NCBI RefSeq assembly: GCF_039939195.1 | Contig: NZ_JBDUUH010000008.1 | Coordinates: 62,001-126,000 of the forward strand | Direction of reading: 5' to 3' | DNA length: 64,000 nucleotides | From: Foliimonas ilicis | GTDB lineage: Bacteria > Pseudomonadota > Alphaproteobacteria > Rhizobiales > Rhizobiaceae | In this document: piece by piece, positions 37,341-46,331 of the stretch | Layout of the letters: every line of letters begins with the position of its first letter | How positions within the stretch are numbered: the first letter of the stretch is position 1 | Program-made: the position numbers and the translations under genes | The notes under the pieces: generated by a model | The model's database searches: none | Told to the model about the DNA's origin: nothing | The model's input: the letters and a program-made list of their open reading frames with translations, nothing else

Positions 37341-38647
37341 AATGCTTCGGCAAGCAGACCATGCTCCCGCAACAGCCTTGCTGCGGCTGCCAGCTCCGCA
37401 AAAGGCAGGCCGGAACGCTCGGCCATCGAGAGCAGGCAGTAATCGCCATCTGCCAGATTGAGCACCCAAAGCATCGCCATGGCGCTCGCGCCGGTCGCTT
37501 TGTCGCCGCCCAGAGATGCATAAAGTCCGCGCCGGCCAAGCTGCGGCTCGCCCTTCGGGAAGAGGTTCACCGGCGTCCAGTTTTCCTCGACAATGTCAAT
37601 TGCCGCCGTGATCGTCTCATAGGACGACGCCAGATGTTCGGGGTGTATGAAATCCAGATTGTCGCCTGACGTATGATATTCCGGGAAGGTGCCGAAGGCG
37701 CTTCTCTGAAACAATCCGACTGGCAGATTGAAGCCCGGCGAGCAATATTGCCGCTCATCATAGCCATAGGGCGAAAAGTCCTGAATTTTGCCGGTCTGGC
37801 CCATAACATGCGCCATCGCCCGGTCGATCATGGCATCGCCGCGACGGCTTTTCTTGTAGTTCGGCCCGCCGCCATCGCCCACGCAGGAGACAACGAGACC
37901 GTGTTTTATCCGAGAGATTCGTTCCTCGTTCTGCGATAGCCAAGCCAGCGAGCCGATCGTTCCCGGTGCGAATACGAAACGATAGCCGTAGCGCGTTTTA
38001 CGGCTGTTCAGATTGCGCGCCAGCATGGTCAGCAGTGCAAGTCCCGAACAATTGTCATTCGCAAGCGATGGGTGGCAGATATGCGCTGAGAGCAGGAATT
38101 CGTCTTCGCTCGTACCGGGATGAAAATACTCGCCATAGGTCAGATGACCGTCCGCCAGCTCAGCATCGATGACGGCGTGGTAAATGCCATCGGGCCAGGC
38201 ATCCAGCCTGCGCTGCTCCATGCAAAAACCCCAGCGCTCCGCATAGTATGACGTGCGATACGGGATAAGGTCGGGCTGGTCCGGCAGTGTGAATATATTC
38301 GCCTTCAACTCGGCGAGCGGCATATGCCGGTCGATAGGTGCGCTGTAGCTCAGCACATGCAAATTGGATTCGCGCCAATCCAAAACGCGCTTGCCGTTTT
38401 CATCCTCGATATAGGCATCGCGGATGATCCATTCCTTCGGCGCGGTCCAGTCGAAAAGCGGCGTGCCGGTCGGGATGCGTACGCGCGCTAGCGGAATGCG
38501 ACGCTCGAGAATATCGAGCGTTTGTTCGACGCCCGCGCCGGTGATGGACCGGCAGATAGGGAAGATTTCTACAGCCAATGCATATATGTCCGCGCCCAGA
38601 TCTTTACCGGGCGCGAAGTCGATTGGATGCACGGGCTGATGGTTCAT
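37319..38647 (-). CDS. DUF4910 aminopeptidase-like protein
   Basis: 442 residues. The sequence AHICHPSLANDNCSG near the centre looks like the metal-binding stretch of M28-like peptidases, and PEYHTSGDNLDFI supplies a second likely ligand region. The N-terminal part (ICRSITGAGVEQTLDILE) and C-terminal winged-helix-like part match the layout annotated as DUF2172/DUF4910. No signal peptide, so it acts in the cytoplasm. Members recur in sugar-biosynthesis clusters, but no reaction is established; amide hydrolysis on a sugar derivative is a possible role (inference). Confidence 0.75.
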   Translation of the reverse strand: MNHQPVHPIDFAPGKDLGADIYALAVEIFPICRSITGAGVEQTLDILERRIPLARVRIPTGTPLFDWTAPKEWIIRDAYIEDENGKRVLDWRESNLHVLSYSAPIDRHMPLAELKANIFTLPDQPDLIPYRTSYYAERWGFCMEQRRLDAWPDGIYHAVIDAELADGHLTYGEYFHPGTSEDEFLLSAHICHPSLANDNCSGLALLTMLARNLNSRKTRYGYRFVFAPGTIGSLAWLSQNEERISRIKHGLVVSCVGDGGGPNYKKSRRGDAMIDRAMAHVMGQTGKIQDFSPYGYDERQYCSPGFNLPVGLFQRSAFGTFPEYHTSGDNLDFIHPEHLASSYETITAAIDIVEENWTPVNLFPKGEPQLGRRGLYASLGGDKATGASAMAMLWVLNLADGDYCLLSMAERSGLPFAELAAAARLLREHGLLAEAFQENAAR

Positions 38648-38657
38648 CGCTGCCGCG

Positions 38658-39713
38658 CTAGCTGGCCTTTGAAAGCGGCTGGGCAACATGATGCCGCAGA
38701 TCGCCGTCGAGAATTTTCGAGCCGATCAGCGAGCGGATATGTGCGATGCGCTGATATTTCGGGCCTTCGAAATCCTGAGAACCGACCGGCGAGCGTAAAT
38801 AGGCTGCGTAAAGCTGTTCCGCACCCTGGCGCGCATCCCATTTCGGCTTTGCATCCGGCAGAACGCGGGCGAGCTTCTCGAAACTGACGCGATAAGAGCG
38901 CTTGTCCGGCCCAGCGTCGTCCGCGAAGGCGAGTTCGCAACCCGGAACAACATCGGCGACGATCTGCGCAATATCGCGGATGCGGTAATTATGGTCGGTC
39001 GAGCCGACATTGAACGCCTCGTTCCAGATCGCATCCTTCGGCGCTGCAAGACCGGCCATGAAGGCGCGCGAAATATCTTCGATATGCACGATCGGCCGCC
39101 ATGGCGTGCCATCGGATTTCAGGAAGATGCGGCCTTCGCTGGCAGCCCATGCGACCAGATTGTTGAGCACAATGTCGAAGCGCAAGCGCGGCGAAAGCCC
39201 GTATGCGGTGGCCGGGCGGAAATAGGTCGGGCAGAAATTCTTGTCCGCCAGTTTCGCGATGTCGCGCTCAGAGTACACTTTCGACTGGCCATAGGCGGTA
39301 ACGGGATTGAGTTCACCCGTCTCGTCGATCATCTCCGCGCCCGAAATGCCGTAATTGCTGCATGAGGACGCGAACAGGAAGCGCTCGACGCCTGCATCCT
39401 TCGCAAGCTCTGCCAGCCTTACGCTGGCGCGGTGGTTGATCGCGAAGGTCAAATCGGGATTGAGGTTTCCCAGAGGGTCGTTGGAAAGTGCGGCCAGATG
39501 GATCACTGCTTCGAAGCCATCGACATCGGAACGCTCCAGATCGCGCAAATCCTTTTTGATGGTTGGAACAGAAGCGATTTCGCCGCCCGCATCATAGGTG
39601 CAGCGCTCGTAAAGGTCGCTGTCCACACCGTGCACTTCATGGCCTGCGGCAAGCAGGATTGGTGTCATGACCGAGCCGATATAGCCGCGATGACCTGTAA
39701 GCAGAACTTTCAT
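38658..39713 (-). CDS. NAD-dependent sugar epimerase/dehydratase
   Basis: 351 residues, extended short-chain dehydrogenase fold. The TGHRGYIGSVM nucleotide motif is at 6-16, SSCSNYG supplies the catalytic Ser/Thr site, and the YxxxK pair is in AYGQSKVYSE. PATAYGLSPRLRFDIVLNNLV and a WRPIVHIEDISRAF substrate segment follow. It acts on a nucleotide sugar, probably that made by the cytidylyltransferase-like protein; it could supply the missing 4,6-dehydratase or a reductase step. ATG 39713 follows GGGAG by 9 bases. Confidence 0.82.
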   Translation of the reverse strand: MKVLLTGHRGYIGSVMTPILLAAGHEVHGVDSDLYERCTYDAGGEIASVPTIKKDLRDLERSDVDGFEAVIHLAALSNDPLGNLNPDLTFAINHRASVRLAELAKDAGVERFLFASSCSNYGISGAEMIDETGELNPVTAYGQSKVYSERDIAKLADKNFCPTYFRPATAYGLSPRLRFDIVLNNLVAWAASEGRIFLKSDGTPWRPIVHIEDISRAFMAGLAAPKDAIWNEAFNVGSTDHNYRIRDIAQIVADVVPGCELAFADDAGPDKRSYRVSFEKLARVLPDAKPKWDARQGAEQLYAAYLRSPVGSQDFEGPKYQRIAHIRSLIGSKILDGDLRHHVAQPLSKAS

Positions 39714-39840
39714 GGGGCGCTCTCCCGCAATTTCGGATTTGGCCATGACGCTACAGAATGGCGCGCTCTTGCGCGATAACCCCAATGGGATGAAACGGCA
39801 GCGTAAAAAGGCTTAGAGTCCTTCTGGTTCCGATGGAATC

Positions 39841-39958
39841 GCCCCTCATCCCGCTGCCGCGACCTTCTCCCCGTGAAGTACGGGGAGAAGGAAACTGGCC
39901 GCAACGTCGACGTCCCCCTCTCCCCGTTTTCACGGGGAGAGGGTAAGGGTGAGGGGCT
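39841..39958. repeat. palindromic intergenic repeat, family C
   Basis: The outer ends GCCCCTCA and TGAGGGGC are inverted. Inside are two strong hairpins: CCTTCTCCCCGTGAA and its partner TACGGGGAGAAGG, and CCCTCTCCCCGTTTTCACGGGGAGAGGG. It fills much of the gap between the NAD-epimerase and GH140-like genes. Its composition is related to the other GC-rich palindromes in the window but its ends differ. Confidence 0.7.
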
Positions 39959-39982
39959 GTTTTCAGTAAGACGTGAAACGAT

Positions 39983-41290
39983 CTAGGACTGCGCTTTAAG
40001 CAGGAGAATCCAATCGCTATCGCCATCCGCATTGCGGGGAGATGGCGGGGTAAAGCGCAACCGCCCGTTCGCGGCGGCATTGCTATTCGCATCGGACTTG
40101 GCACCGCTCGTCGGGTCAAGCCAGTTTGCGACTAACGTGCCTTTCAGCACTGCACCGTTCACCACAACCGCTTCCGGGCCGGACAAATAGACGATTGAAA
40201 AACTGCCATCGCTTGCCGTTCCCGCAACCGCAGAACTGCCCGCAGGCAAAACCTTGCCTTTATCAGGCGCGATAAGCCACCACGGCAAGCTTTCCAGAAG
40301 CACGCGCAGATGCCCCATGCTTTTCGCGCCGGGGCTCGAAAGCGATTCCTGCCAGGTCAAATCGCTATGATCGACGCCCGGTCCGCTGAAATGCCACATC
40401 GGATTGTTGCCGAATATCTGCCCGGCAGCGCCAGCAAGCATCGCGCCATAGGCTTGCGAACGGGCCATCTGCGCATTTGTGCCTCTTTCGTTTTCATAAA
40501 GGCCTTCGAAAAACAGAACCGGCAAATGCTTCGTCCGCTCATATTGTGTGGCAACTGCCGTATAAATGTTCTCGTAGACATACACCGTGTTCAGCGACAG
40601 CCATTCCGTATCGGGCCATATGTCGAGCATCACCGTGCCGCGACTGGAACTGACGGTATGAAGTGAGCCGTGAGCAGATCGTTCGATGCCTTCCACGACT
40701 GCCTCGACAATTCTTTTGTCGGGAGGGTCATTGTCGCAGCCATGCACCCAGATGATGTTCGACAAATCCTTGTAAAGCGCGCCTATGTAGCGGCCGTACG
40801 CCTCCAGCCCTTCGGGTCCGGTGGCGATCATCTCCTGCTGCCAACCCTGACTGCCGCCATTGACGCCGAGATAGGCGGGCGCAAGCAGAACGAGAAAACC
40901 CTTTTCCTGCGCGCGGCGCAGCACCCATTTCGCATTCTCGAAATAACGCTCATTGGGTTCCGCGAAACTCCCCTCCGTCTTGAATGGCTTTTCGCCGGAG
41001 GCATCGGCGGGTGCCTGGCTGCTGAATTCATGCTCGATCAGCGAGGCGAGGATCGTGTTGAAACCAAGCTTGCGGCGCGCGTCGAGATAGGTGTCGACTT
41101 CGTCGCGCTTCAACTCGGCAATCAGCGACCACGCGGCATCGCCGACAATGAGGAATGGCTTGCCGGAACTGTCTTCGAGGTGACGCCCGTCAGCGGAAAC
41201 ACGTAACGGAAACGGTGCATCTGCGGCCCATGCGCTGCCAGCGAAGAAAGCCAGCGCCAGCAGAATGAAAGCCGTTTTCAGATGCCGCAC
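39983..41290 (-). CDS. secreted DUF4038/GH140-like glycoside hydrolase
   Basis: 435 residues with a clear signal peptide (HLKTAFILLALAFFAGSAWAA, cleavage near 22). A TIM-barrel DUF4038 domain follows (FLIVGDAAWSLIAELKRDEVDTYLDARRK, NIIWVHGCDND, PVLFFEGLYENE). The Asp in HGCDND and Glu in FFEGLYE are plausible catalytic acids. A short beta-rich C-terminal domain ends the protein. The GH140 branch includes an apiosidase, but the substrate here is unknown. Placed seven bases downstream of the aminotransferase gene inside the polysaccharide cluster, it may trim or release the polymer. Confidence 0.78.
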   Translation of the reverse strand: MRHLKTAFILLALAFFAGSAWAADAPFPLRVSADGRHLEDSSGKPFLIVGDAAWSLIAELKRDEVDTYLDARRKLGFNTILASLIEHEFSSQAPADASGEKPFKTEGSFAEPNERYFENAKWVLRRAQEKGFLVLLAPAYLGVNGGSQGWQQEMIATGPEGLEAYGRYIGALYKDLSNIIWVHGCDNDPPDKRIVEAVVEGIERSAHGSLHTVSSSRGTVMLDIWPDTEWLSLNTVYVYENIYTAVATQYERTKHLPVLFFEGLYENERGTNAQMARSQAYGAMLAGAAGQIFGNNPMWHFSGPGVDHSDLTWQESLSSPGAKSMGHLRVLLESLPWWLIAPDKGKVLPAGSSAVAGTASDGSFSIVYLSGPEAVVVNGAVLKGTLVANWLDPTSGAKSDANSNAAANGRLRFTPPSPRNADGDSDWILLLKAQS

Positions 41291-41296
41291 GCCCGA

Positions 41297-42655
41297 TCAC
41301 CCAGCCGACGCAAGCGTCGCAGGCGTATTCGTGTTGAAGCGCCGGTAGACGACCTGCGAGGGGCGCCCGACGAGATAGCGTTCCGTGCCGTCCTCAAGCG
41401 CCTTGGCATAAACGCCGAGCGCGCCATCAACAGCCTCGACCGTGCGGGCAATATCCTCGTCGCTGTGCGAATAGCTGGTGACGAGCGACGGCATGAGAAC
41501 GCCGCGTTTGATCGTTTCCTGAAGGAACAGCGTGCGGAAGGCCTGCGATGCGGCACCTTCGCGGTCGAGCGTTGCGTATGAAAGGCAGCAATCCGGCCCG
41601 AGCACTTTCACATGAGACTCCAAACCGTGGCGACGGACTGCCTCTTCGAAGCCAAGCTTCACCGCCTTTCCCTGCCGGTAAAGATGCTCGATCACCGGCT
41701 CTGTGCGATAGATTTTCATCGTGGCGATTGCCGCTGCCAGCCCATGCGTTTCCGCGCCATGCGTGGTGGAAAGCAGGAACACGCGTGGCCGGTCGGTGTG
41801 GTCGAGCCCGCCCAGCCGCATGATCTCGGTTTTCCCGGCAAGTGCGGAAACCGAAAATCCGTTGCCGAGCGCTTTGCCGAATGTCGATAGATCCGGCTCG
41901 ATCTCGTAAAGCGCCTGCGCGCCATTCGTATGCCAGCGAAAACCGGTGATCATCTCGTCCAGAATGAACAGCGCCCCATTATCGTGGCAAAGCTGGCGAA
42001 GCTGGTGGAGATAGTGATTGCGCGGCGCGTCGTTTTTGGCAGGTTCGAGAATGACGCAGGCGATCTTGCCCGGGTTGTGCCGGAAAAGCTCGGCGGCACT
42101 TTCGATGTCGTTGTAGCGGAAAGTCAGCGTCAGCTTGCGCACGGTTTCCGGCACGCCGGAATTGACCGGTGTCGTTCCGATGAACCAATCATCCGTCGAA
42201 AAGAACGGATGGTCGCCGCAGCAGGCGACGAGGTCGCGTCCGGTATAGGCGCGTGCAAGCCGGATCGCGGCGGATGTCGCGTCCGATCCGTCCTTGCAGA
42301 ATTTGACCATCTCGGCAGACGGGATCGTCTCCAGAAATGCTTCCGCACATGCAACCTCGATCTCGGCGGGCCGGGTGAAATTGCAGCCGCCTTCCAGCGC
42401 CTCCCTGGTCGCCTTCACGACGGAAGGATATGCATGACCCAAGCCAACCGCACGGTTGCCCATGCCGTATTCGATGTACTCATTTCCATCGACGTCCCAG
42501 ACATGCGAGCCAGCACCGCGCGCGATGAAGCCGGGTGCCAGCACCGGATACTGGTCGTCGCCCTTGGCATAGGTGTGGGCACCGCCCGGTATCAGTCTGT
42601 GGGCCTTTTCGCGAAGCGTGTCGGAATTCTCGAAAACACTGATCGTGTCGGTCAT
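41297..42655 (-). CDS. class III PLP aminotransferase (glutamate-1-semialdehyde aminomutase-like)
   Basis: 452 residues. Conserved features include PGGAHTYAKGDDQYP, SHVWDVDGNEYIEYGMG, the FILDEMITGFR aspartate that binds the PLP nitrogen, and the STFGKALGNGF lysine for the Schiff base. It resembles HemL but is longer and sits in a sugar cluster, so a role in heme synthesis is unlikely. It probably aminates a carbonyl in a sugar or sugar side group. Precedes the GH140-like gene and follows a GT4 gene on the same strand. Confidence 0.82.
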   Translation of the reverse strand: MTDTISVFENSDTLREKAHRLIPGGAHTYAKGDDQYPVLAPGFIARGAGSHVWDVDGNEYIEYGMGNRAVGLGHAYPSVVKATREALEGGCNFTRPAEIEVACAEAFLETIPSAEMVKFCKDGSDATSAAIRLARAYTGRDLVACCGDHPFFSTDDWFIGTTPVNSGVPETVRKLTLTFRYNDIESAAELFRHNPGKIACVILEPAKNDAPRNHYLHQLRQLCHDNGALFILDEMITGFRWHTNGAQALYEIEPDLSTFGKALGNGFSVSALAGKTEIMRLGGLDHTDRPRVFLLSTTHGAETHGLAAAIATMKIYRTEPVIEHLYRQGKAVKLGFEEAVRRHGLESHVKVLGPDCCLSYATLDREGAASQAFRTLFLQETIKRGVLMPSLVTSYSHSDEDIARTVEAVDGALGVYAKALEDGTERYLVGRPSQVVYRRFNTNTPATLASAG

Positions 42656-42745
42656 TGGAGCAAACCTGTTTCGCCTGCCAGTTTACGTGCTCCGCGTGTG
42701 GTTTCGCCCTCCCAAAAAGAACGTGCCGTTCACGCGAAAGGCGTA

Positions 42746-43942
42746 TCAGATGCGTTCCTTGACCAGCCGTAGCCAGTTCTTCACCCGTGGCGGCAGATAG
42801 GTGCGCAGGCCGGGCCGTAGACCGGCGGGTAGCGACCATTGTTCCAGCGGCAATTGCGGCGCGACTGCGGGCCTGCGCTGCGAGATCTTGCCGATGATGT
42901 GGGCGTAGCGCGTTGCCATGGCTTCGAGTGAAAATCCCGTCGCTGCCTTGATTTGAGCTGCCTTGGCCATTTCATCCAGCTTCTTCGGATTTTTGGACAG
43001 TCCAAGAATTTGCGACGCGGCCTCGTCCATGCTTCCCATGGTGAAGAGCAGGCCGTTTTTTTCGTGATCGACGATCGTGTCGGTGACACCGCGAATGCGT
43101 GACACGACCGGCACGCAGCCTGCCGCCATCGCCTCGACCAGCGTGATCCCGAAACCCTCATAACGCGATGGCATGATGAGCAGATCGTGGGCGGCCAGCA
43201 ATTCCGGAACGTCTTCAGGTGCGACACGTCCTGCAAAGGTGACGCGGGAACGGTGCTGCTGCATTTCCTGTTTCAGCTTCGGCAGATCGGGGCCATCCCC
43301 GGCGACGGTCAGCGTGATGTTTCCTGGAAGTCTGCCGAGCAGTTTCGGCAGCCAGAATACGCCCTTTGAGGCATCTTCGACACGGCCGAGAAACACCATT
43401 CGCATTTTGCCGCGCTCGCGGGGCTGGCGCTCTATATGCTCGTAAGCTTCGACATCCACCGCATTCGGTATCGCGACGGTCTGGCCGGACGCAAATCCGA
43501 AGCGGGTTATGAGATCTTGCGCACAACGCTCGGAGACCCCGACCGTCGCATGAACATTGTCGCGGATCGAGCAGGCCGCGGCATAGGTTCCGGGCGTGAT
43601 GTTATGCACGATCATCACCCGCAGTAGATCTTCCGGCAGGTAGCGCATGAGATTGGTCTGCACGCGGTCGGCAAGCACATTGACGAAAACACCGTCATAG
43701 CCGCCACTGCGCAAAGCGTTGATCAGTGCCGAGGCCAATTCGTTCTGTGACAACACACCGGCGGGATCGATCGACGTTCCGAGTTCCAGCTCGCTGCGCC
43801 AAAGTGGATCGCTGAACGCTTCCGTTCTCCCGGCCCCAAGCCAGGTTACATCTATACCGTGAGGGGCAAGGCCTTTTCGGAGCTGTTTGAAAACCGAATA
43901 GGTGCCGCCAATATGGGGAAGGCAAAAATAGGCAAATCTCAT
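42746..43942 (-). CDS. glycosyltransferase family 4
   Basis: 398 residues, GT-B fold: GGTYSVFKQLRKGL near 12, the donor-domain start MRMVFLGRVEDASKGVFWLP and VAGDGPDLPKLKQEM. The E-x7-E signature is in YEGFGITLVEAMAAGCVPVV. It adds one sugar of the repeat unit from a nucleotide sugar; donor and acceptor are unknown. First gene of the leftward run that continues with the aminotransferase, and divergent from the pyruvyl-transferase gene. Confidence 0.88.
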   Translation of the reverse strand: MRFAYFCLPHIGGTYSVFKQLRKGLAPHGIDVTWLGAGRTEAFSDPLWRSELELGTSIDPAGVLSQNELASALINALRSGGYDGVFVNVLADRVQTNLMRYLPEDLLRVMIVHNITPGTYAAACSIRDNVHATVGVSERCAQDLITRFGFASGQTVAIPNAVDVEAYEHIERQPRERGKMRMVFLGRVEDASKGVFWLPKLLGRLPGNITLTVAGDGPDLPKLKQEMQQHRSRVTFAGRVAPEDVPELLAAHDLLIMPSRYEGFGITLVEAMAAGCVPVVSRIRGVTDTIVDHEKNGLLFTMGSMDEAASQILGLSKNPKKLDEMAKAAQIKAATGFSLEAMATRYAHIIGKISQRRPAVAPQLPLEQWSLPAGLRPGLRTYLPPRVKNWLRLVKERI

Positions 43943-44153
43943 GCGGTGAAATTAGGTGTTGGATGGCATGCCCGGAAAGTCCGGAATGTCGCCACTCCGA
44001 TCAGCTTTTCGACGCTGGCTGATGGTCGAGTTCACCCGAAAGGATGAGTATCCAAGAGCATCGCAGTGCAGCAAAATCCCCTTCGCCAATAAGGTCAGCC
44101 TACAAGAGCCGGCAAGGCGATATCTGATTTTTTCAGCCCCGCGGAGTTTTCGT

Positions 44154-45398
44154 ATGAAAGTCGGCCTTTTGGGGCAATTCGGCTCGGGGAATTCCGGTAA
44201 TGATGGCTCGCTCGAGGCGGTCGTGCAGTTTTTGCGCCGAACCCGCCCCGAAGACGAACTCGTCTGCATATGCTCGAATCCTGAAGTCGTGGAAAAGAAC
44301 CTCGACGTTCAGGCGATAAGCATTACGGCAGCGGAACATCAGGGCCGCGTCTTCCGCTTCTTCGACAAAATCCTGTTCGGCGTGCCGCGGCGGCTGCGGA
44401 ACGTCATGTTTTCCATCACGACCACGAGTGAGTTCAACGCGATCATCGTGCCGGGAACGGGCATTCTCGACGACTTTCAGGAGAACCCCTTCGGCTGGCC
44501 ATATGTCCTGTTCCGCTGGTGTCTTGCCGCCTTCTTGGGCGGTACGCAGCTTGCATTCGTGAGCGTCGGGGCAGGGCCGGTAAATCGCCATCTCAGCCGC
44601 TGGTTCATCAAGCGGGCAGCCGGGTTTGCGAACTACAGAAGCTACCGGGATCAGGCTTCGCTTCGTTTCATGCAGAGCATAGGCTTCGAAAACAGAGACG
44701 ACCGAATATTTCCCGACGTCGCTTTCGGCCTGGCCGCGCCAAAGAACGAGTTTCAGCGCGAAGGTTCACCGGTTATCGGTGTCGGCGTCATGTCCTATCA
44801 CGGGTGGTCGAAAAATGCCGCCGACCGTGAGACCATCCACCACACATATATCGAGAAGCTTCGGATATTCATCGTCTGGCTTGTTCAGAATGGCTACCGC
44901 GTGCGTATTCTGACCGGCGATGCGCAAGACTGGCGCGCCGTCGAGGAATTGCAGAAAGCGCTCGTTGCTTCGCTGCCGGACACGAGCGCGATCATTGCCG
45001 AGCAGGCAACCGATCTCCACCTCCTGATGGCGCAAATTCAGCAGACGGACATCATCGTTGCAACGCGTTTTCACAATGTGGTCTGCGCGCTCAAACTCGG
45101 TCGACCGACGATCTCGATCGGCTACTCCAGCAAGAACGATCAATTGCTGGAGGATATGGCTTTGGGACATTTCTGCCAGCACATCGAGACGTTCGAGGTC
45201 GAGATTCTGAAGCGTCAGCTCGATGCTATGATGCAGGAGCGCGAGAGCATCGCGAAAAATATCCAGCGCCGTGTGGAGATTTACAGCCAGCGATTGGCGA
45301 TGCAGGAATCGATCCTGTTGCAGACGGTTCTGGCAAAGAAACCTAGCAACGAAAATGCGTTTCTCACCGAGGCTGTCGAGCCGGAAAGCACGAGCTGA
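44154..45398 (+). CDS. polysaccharide pyruvyl transferase family protein
   Basis: 414 residues. The start MKVGLLGQFGSGNSGNDGSLEAV is characteristic of the family (WcaK/CsaB-like). VPGTGILDDF, VSVGAGPVNR and ATRFHNVVCALKLGRPTISIGYSSKN follow. Members add a pyruvate ketal from phosphoenolpyruvate to a sugar, giving the polymer negative charge. ATG 44154 has GGAG upstream; the open frame extends 66 codons further without conserved sequence. Its stop abuts the stop of the convergent GT2 gene with no overlap. Confidence 0.87.
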   Translation: MKVGLLGQFGSGNSGNDGSLEAVVQFLRRTRPEDELVCICSNPEVVEKNLDVQAISITAAEHQGRVFRFFDKILFGVPRRLRNVMFSITTTSEFNAIIVPGTGILDDFQENPFGWPYVLFRWCLAAFLGGTQLAFVSVGAGPVNRHLSRWFIKRAAGFANYRSYRDQASLRFMQSIGFENRDDRIFPDVAFGLAAPKNEFQREGSPVIGVGVMSYHGWSKNAADRETIHHTYIEKLRIFIVWLVQNGYRVRILTGDAQDWRAVEELQKALVASLPDTSAIIAEQATDLHLLMAQIQQTDIIVATRFHNVVCALKLGRPTISIGYSSKNDQLLEDMALGHFCQHIETFEVEILKRQLDAMMQERESIAKNIQRRVEIYSQRLAMQESILLQTVLAKKPSNENAFLTEAVEPESTS

Positions 45399-46331
45399 TC
45401 AGATGCTTCGCGATCGTCTCGCCAAGTAGCCGAAGGGCGGAAGTATCGCCATCGATGGGCGCGATTTAAGCGCGAACGCCATGAGCTTGGCAGCCCCCGC
45501 CTCGCGCCGCGCCATATGCGCCAGCGCAGACCAGTAGGCGCGTTCGCCGAGATTGCGCCTGGCAGTTTCCAGAAGCTCTTTCGCGTCGGACATCGCACGA
45601 CCTTCGTTTTCGAAGAAGGATTCGAAGGCTGCCTTGAATTCGAGGTTCCAGCGATGAATGTTTGCCACCGTGGCAGACTGGTTGCCGCCATGGACACGCG
45701 CAATCGCCTGCTGCCTTTCTGTTTCAACCACATCGCCAAGCAGAGCAATGCGCATCCACATTTCAAGGTCGTCCGTGTGAGGCAGGGACGGACGATAACG
45801 TCCGGCGCGCTTTTGCGCCGCTGTCCTGACGATGGCAGTCGGGCCGCTTATGTGATTGCGTCCGGTTTTGCAGAAGCGTTCGATCAGAGCGTGCCCGGCC
45901 ATCCGGCGCCACGCGTTGCGCGTAGGCTGCGAGCCACTGGCTTTCGCAATATCCTGATCGGTGGAAAAGACGGCCTTGCCATAAACCAGGCTCACCTGCG
46001 GGTCGTTTTCCATGATGCCCATTGCATGGCTCAACGCGCCTTTGGTCAGAAGATCGTCCGAGCAAAGGATCAGGAAATAATCGGACTTCGCCCAATCGAC
46101 GCCATCGTTGAAGGAAGCGTGTGGCCCCATATTCTTCGGGCGCAGCAGCGTCTCGATGCGCGGATCCGCTTTCGCCAGTTCACGCGCCAATTCGGCGCTG
46201 TCGTCGTTCGATGCATTGTCGATGATGAGCAACCGCAAGGCGTCTACGTCCTGCGACAGCACGCTTTCGACGCATCCGCGGAGATAGTGTCCGTAATTAT
46301 AGTTCGGGATGACGACATCGATGCTCGTCAT
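45399..46331 (-). CDS. glycosyltransferase family 2
   Basis: 310 residues, GT-A fold. VVIPNYNYGHYLRGCVESVLSQ is at the start, LIIDNASNDDSAEL at 36-49, and the metal-binding LCSDD near 91. The LPHTDDLEMWMRIAL acceptor loop follows. It adds a sugar to the lipid-linked repeat unit on the cytoplasmic side. ATG 46331 overlaps the flippase stop by four bases, so the two are coupled; a longer in-frame extension to 46880 overlaps the flippase gene and is rejected. Confidence 0.87.
   Translation of the reverse strand: MTSIDVVIPNYNYGHYLRGCVESVLSQDVDALRLLIIDNASNDDSAELARELAKADPRIETLLRPKNMGPHASFNDGVDWAKSDYFLILCSDDLLTKGALSHAMGIMENDPQVSLVYGKAVFSTDQDIAKASGSQPTRNAWRRMAGHALIERFCKTGRNHISGPTAIVRTAAQKRAGRYRPSLPHTDDLEMWMRIALLGDVVETERQQAIARVHGGNQSATVANIHRWNLEFKAAFESFFENEGRAMSDAKELLETARRNLGERAYWSALAHMARREAGAAKLMAFALKSRPSMAILPPFGYLARRSRSI

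Noticed and set aside
41297..42655. hemL for heme synthesis
   Set aside because: The protein is longer and the gene sits in a polysaccharide operon between a glycosyltransferase and a glycoside hydrolase.
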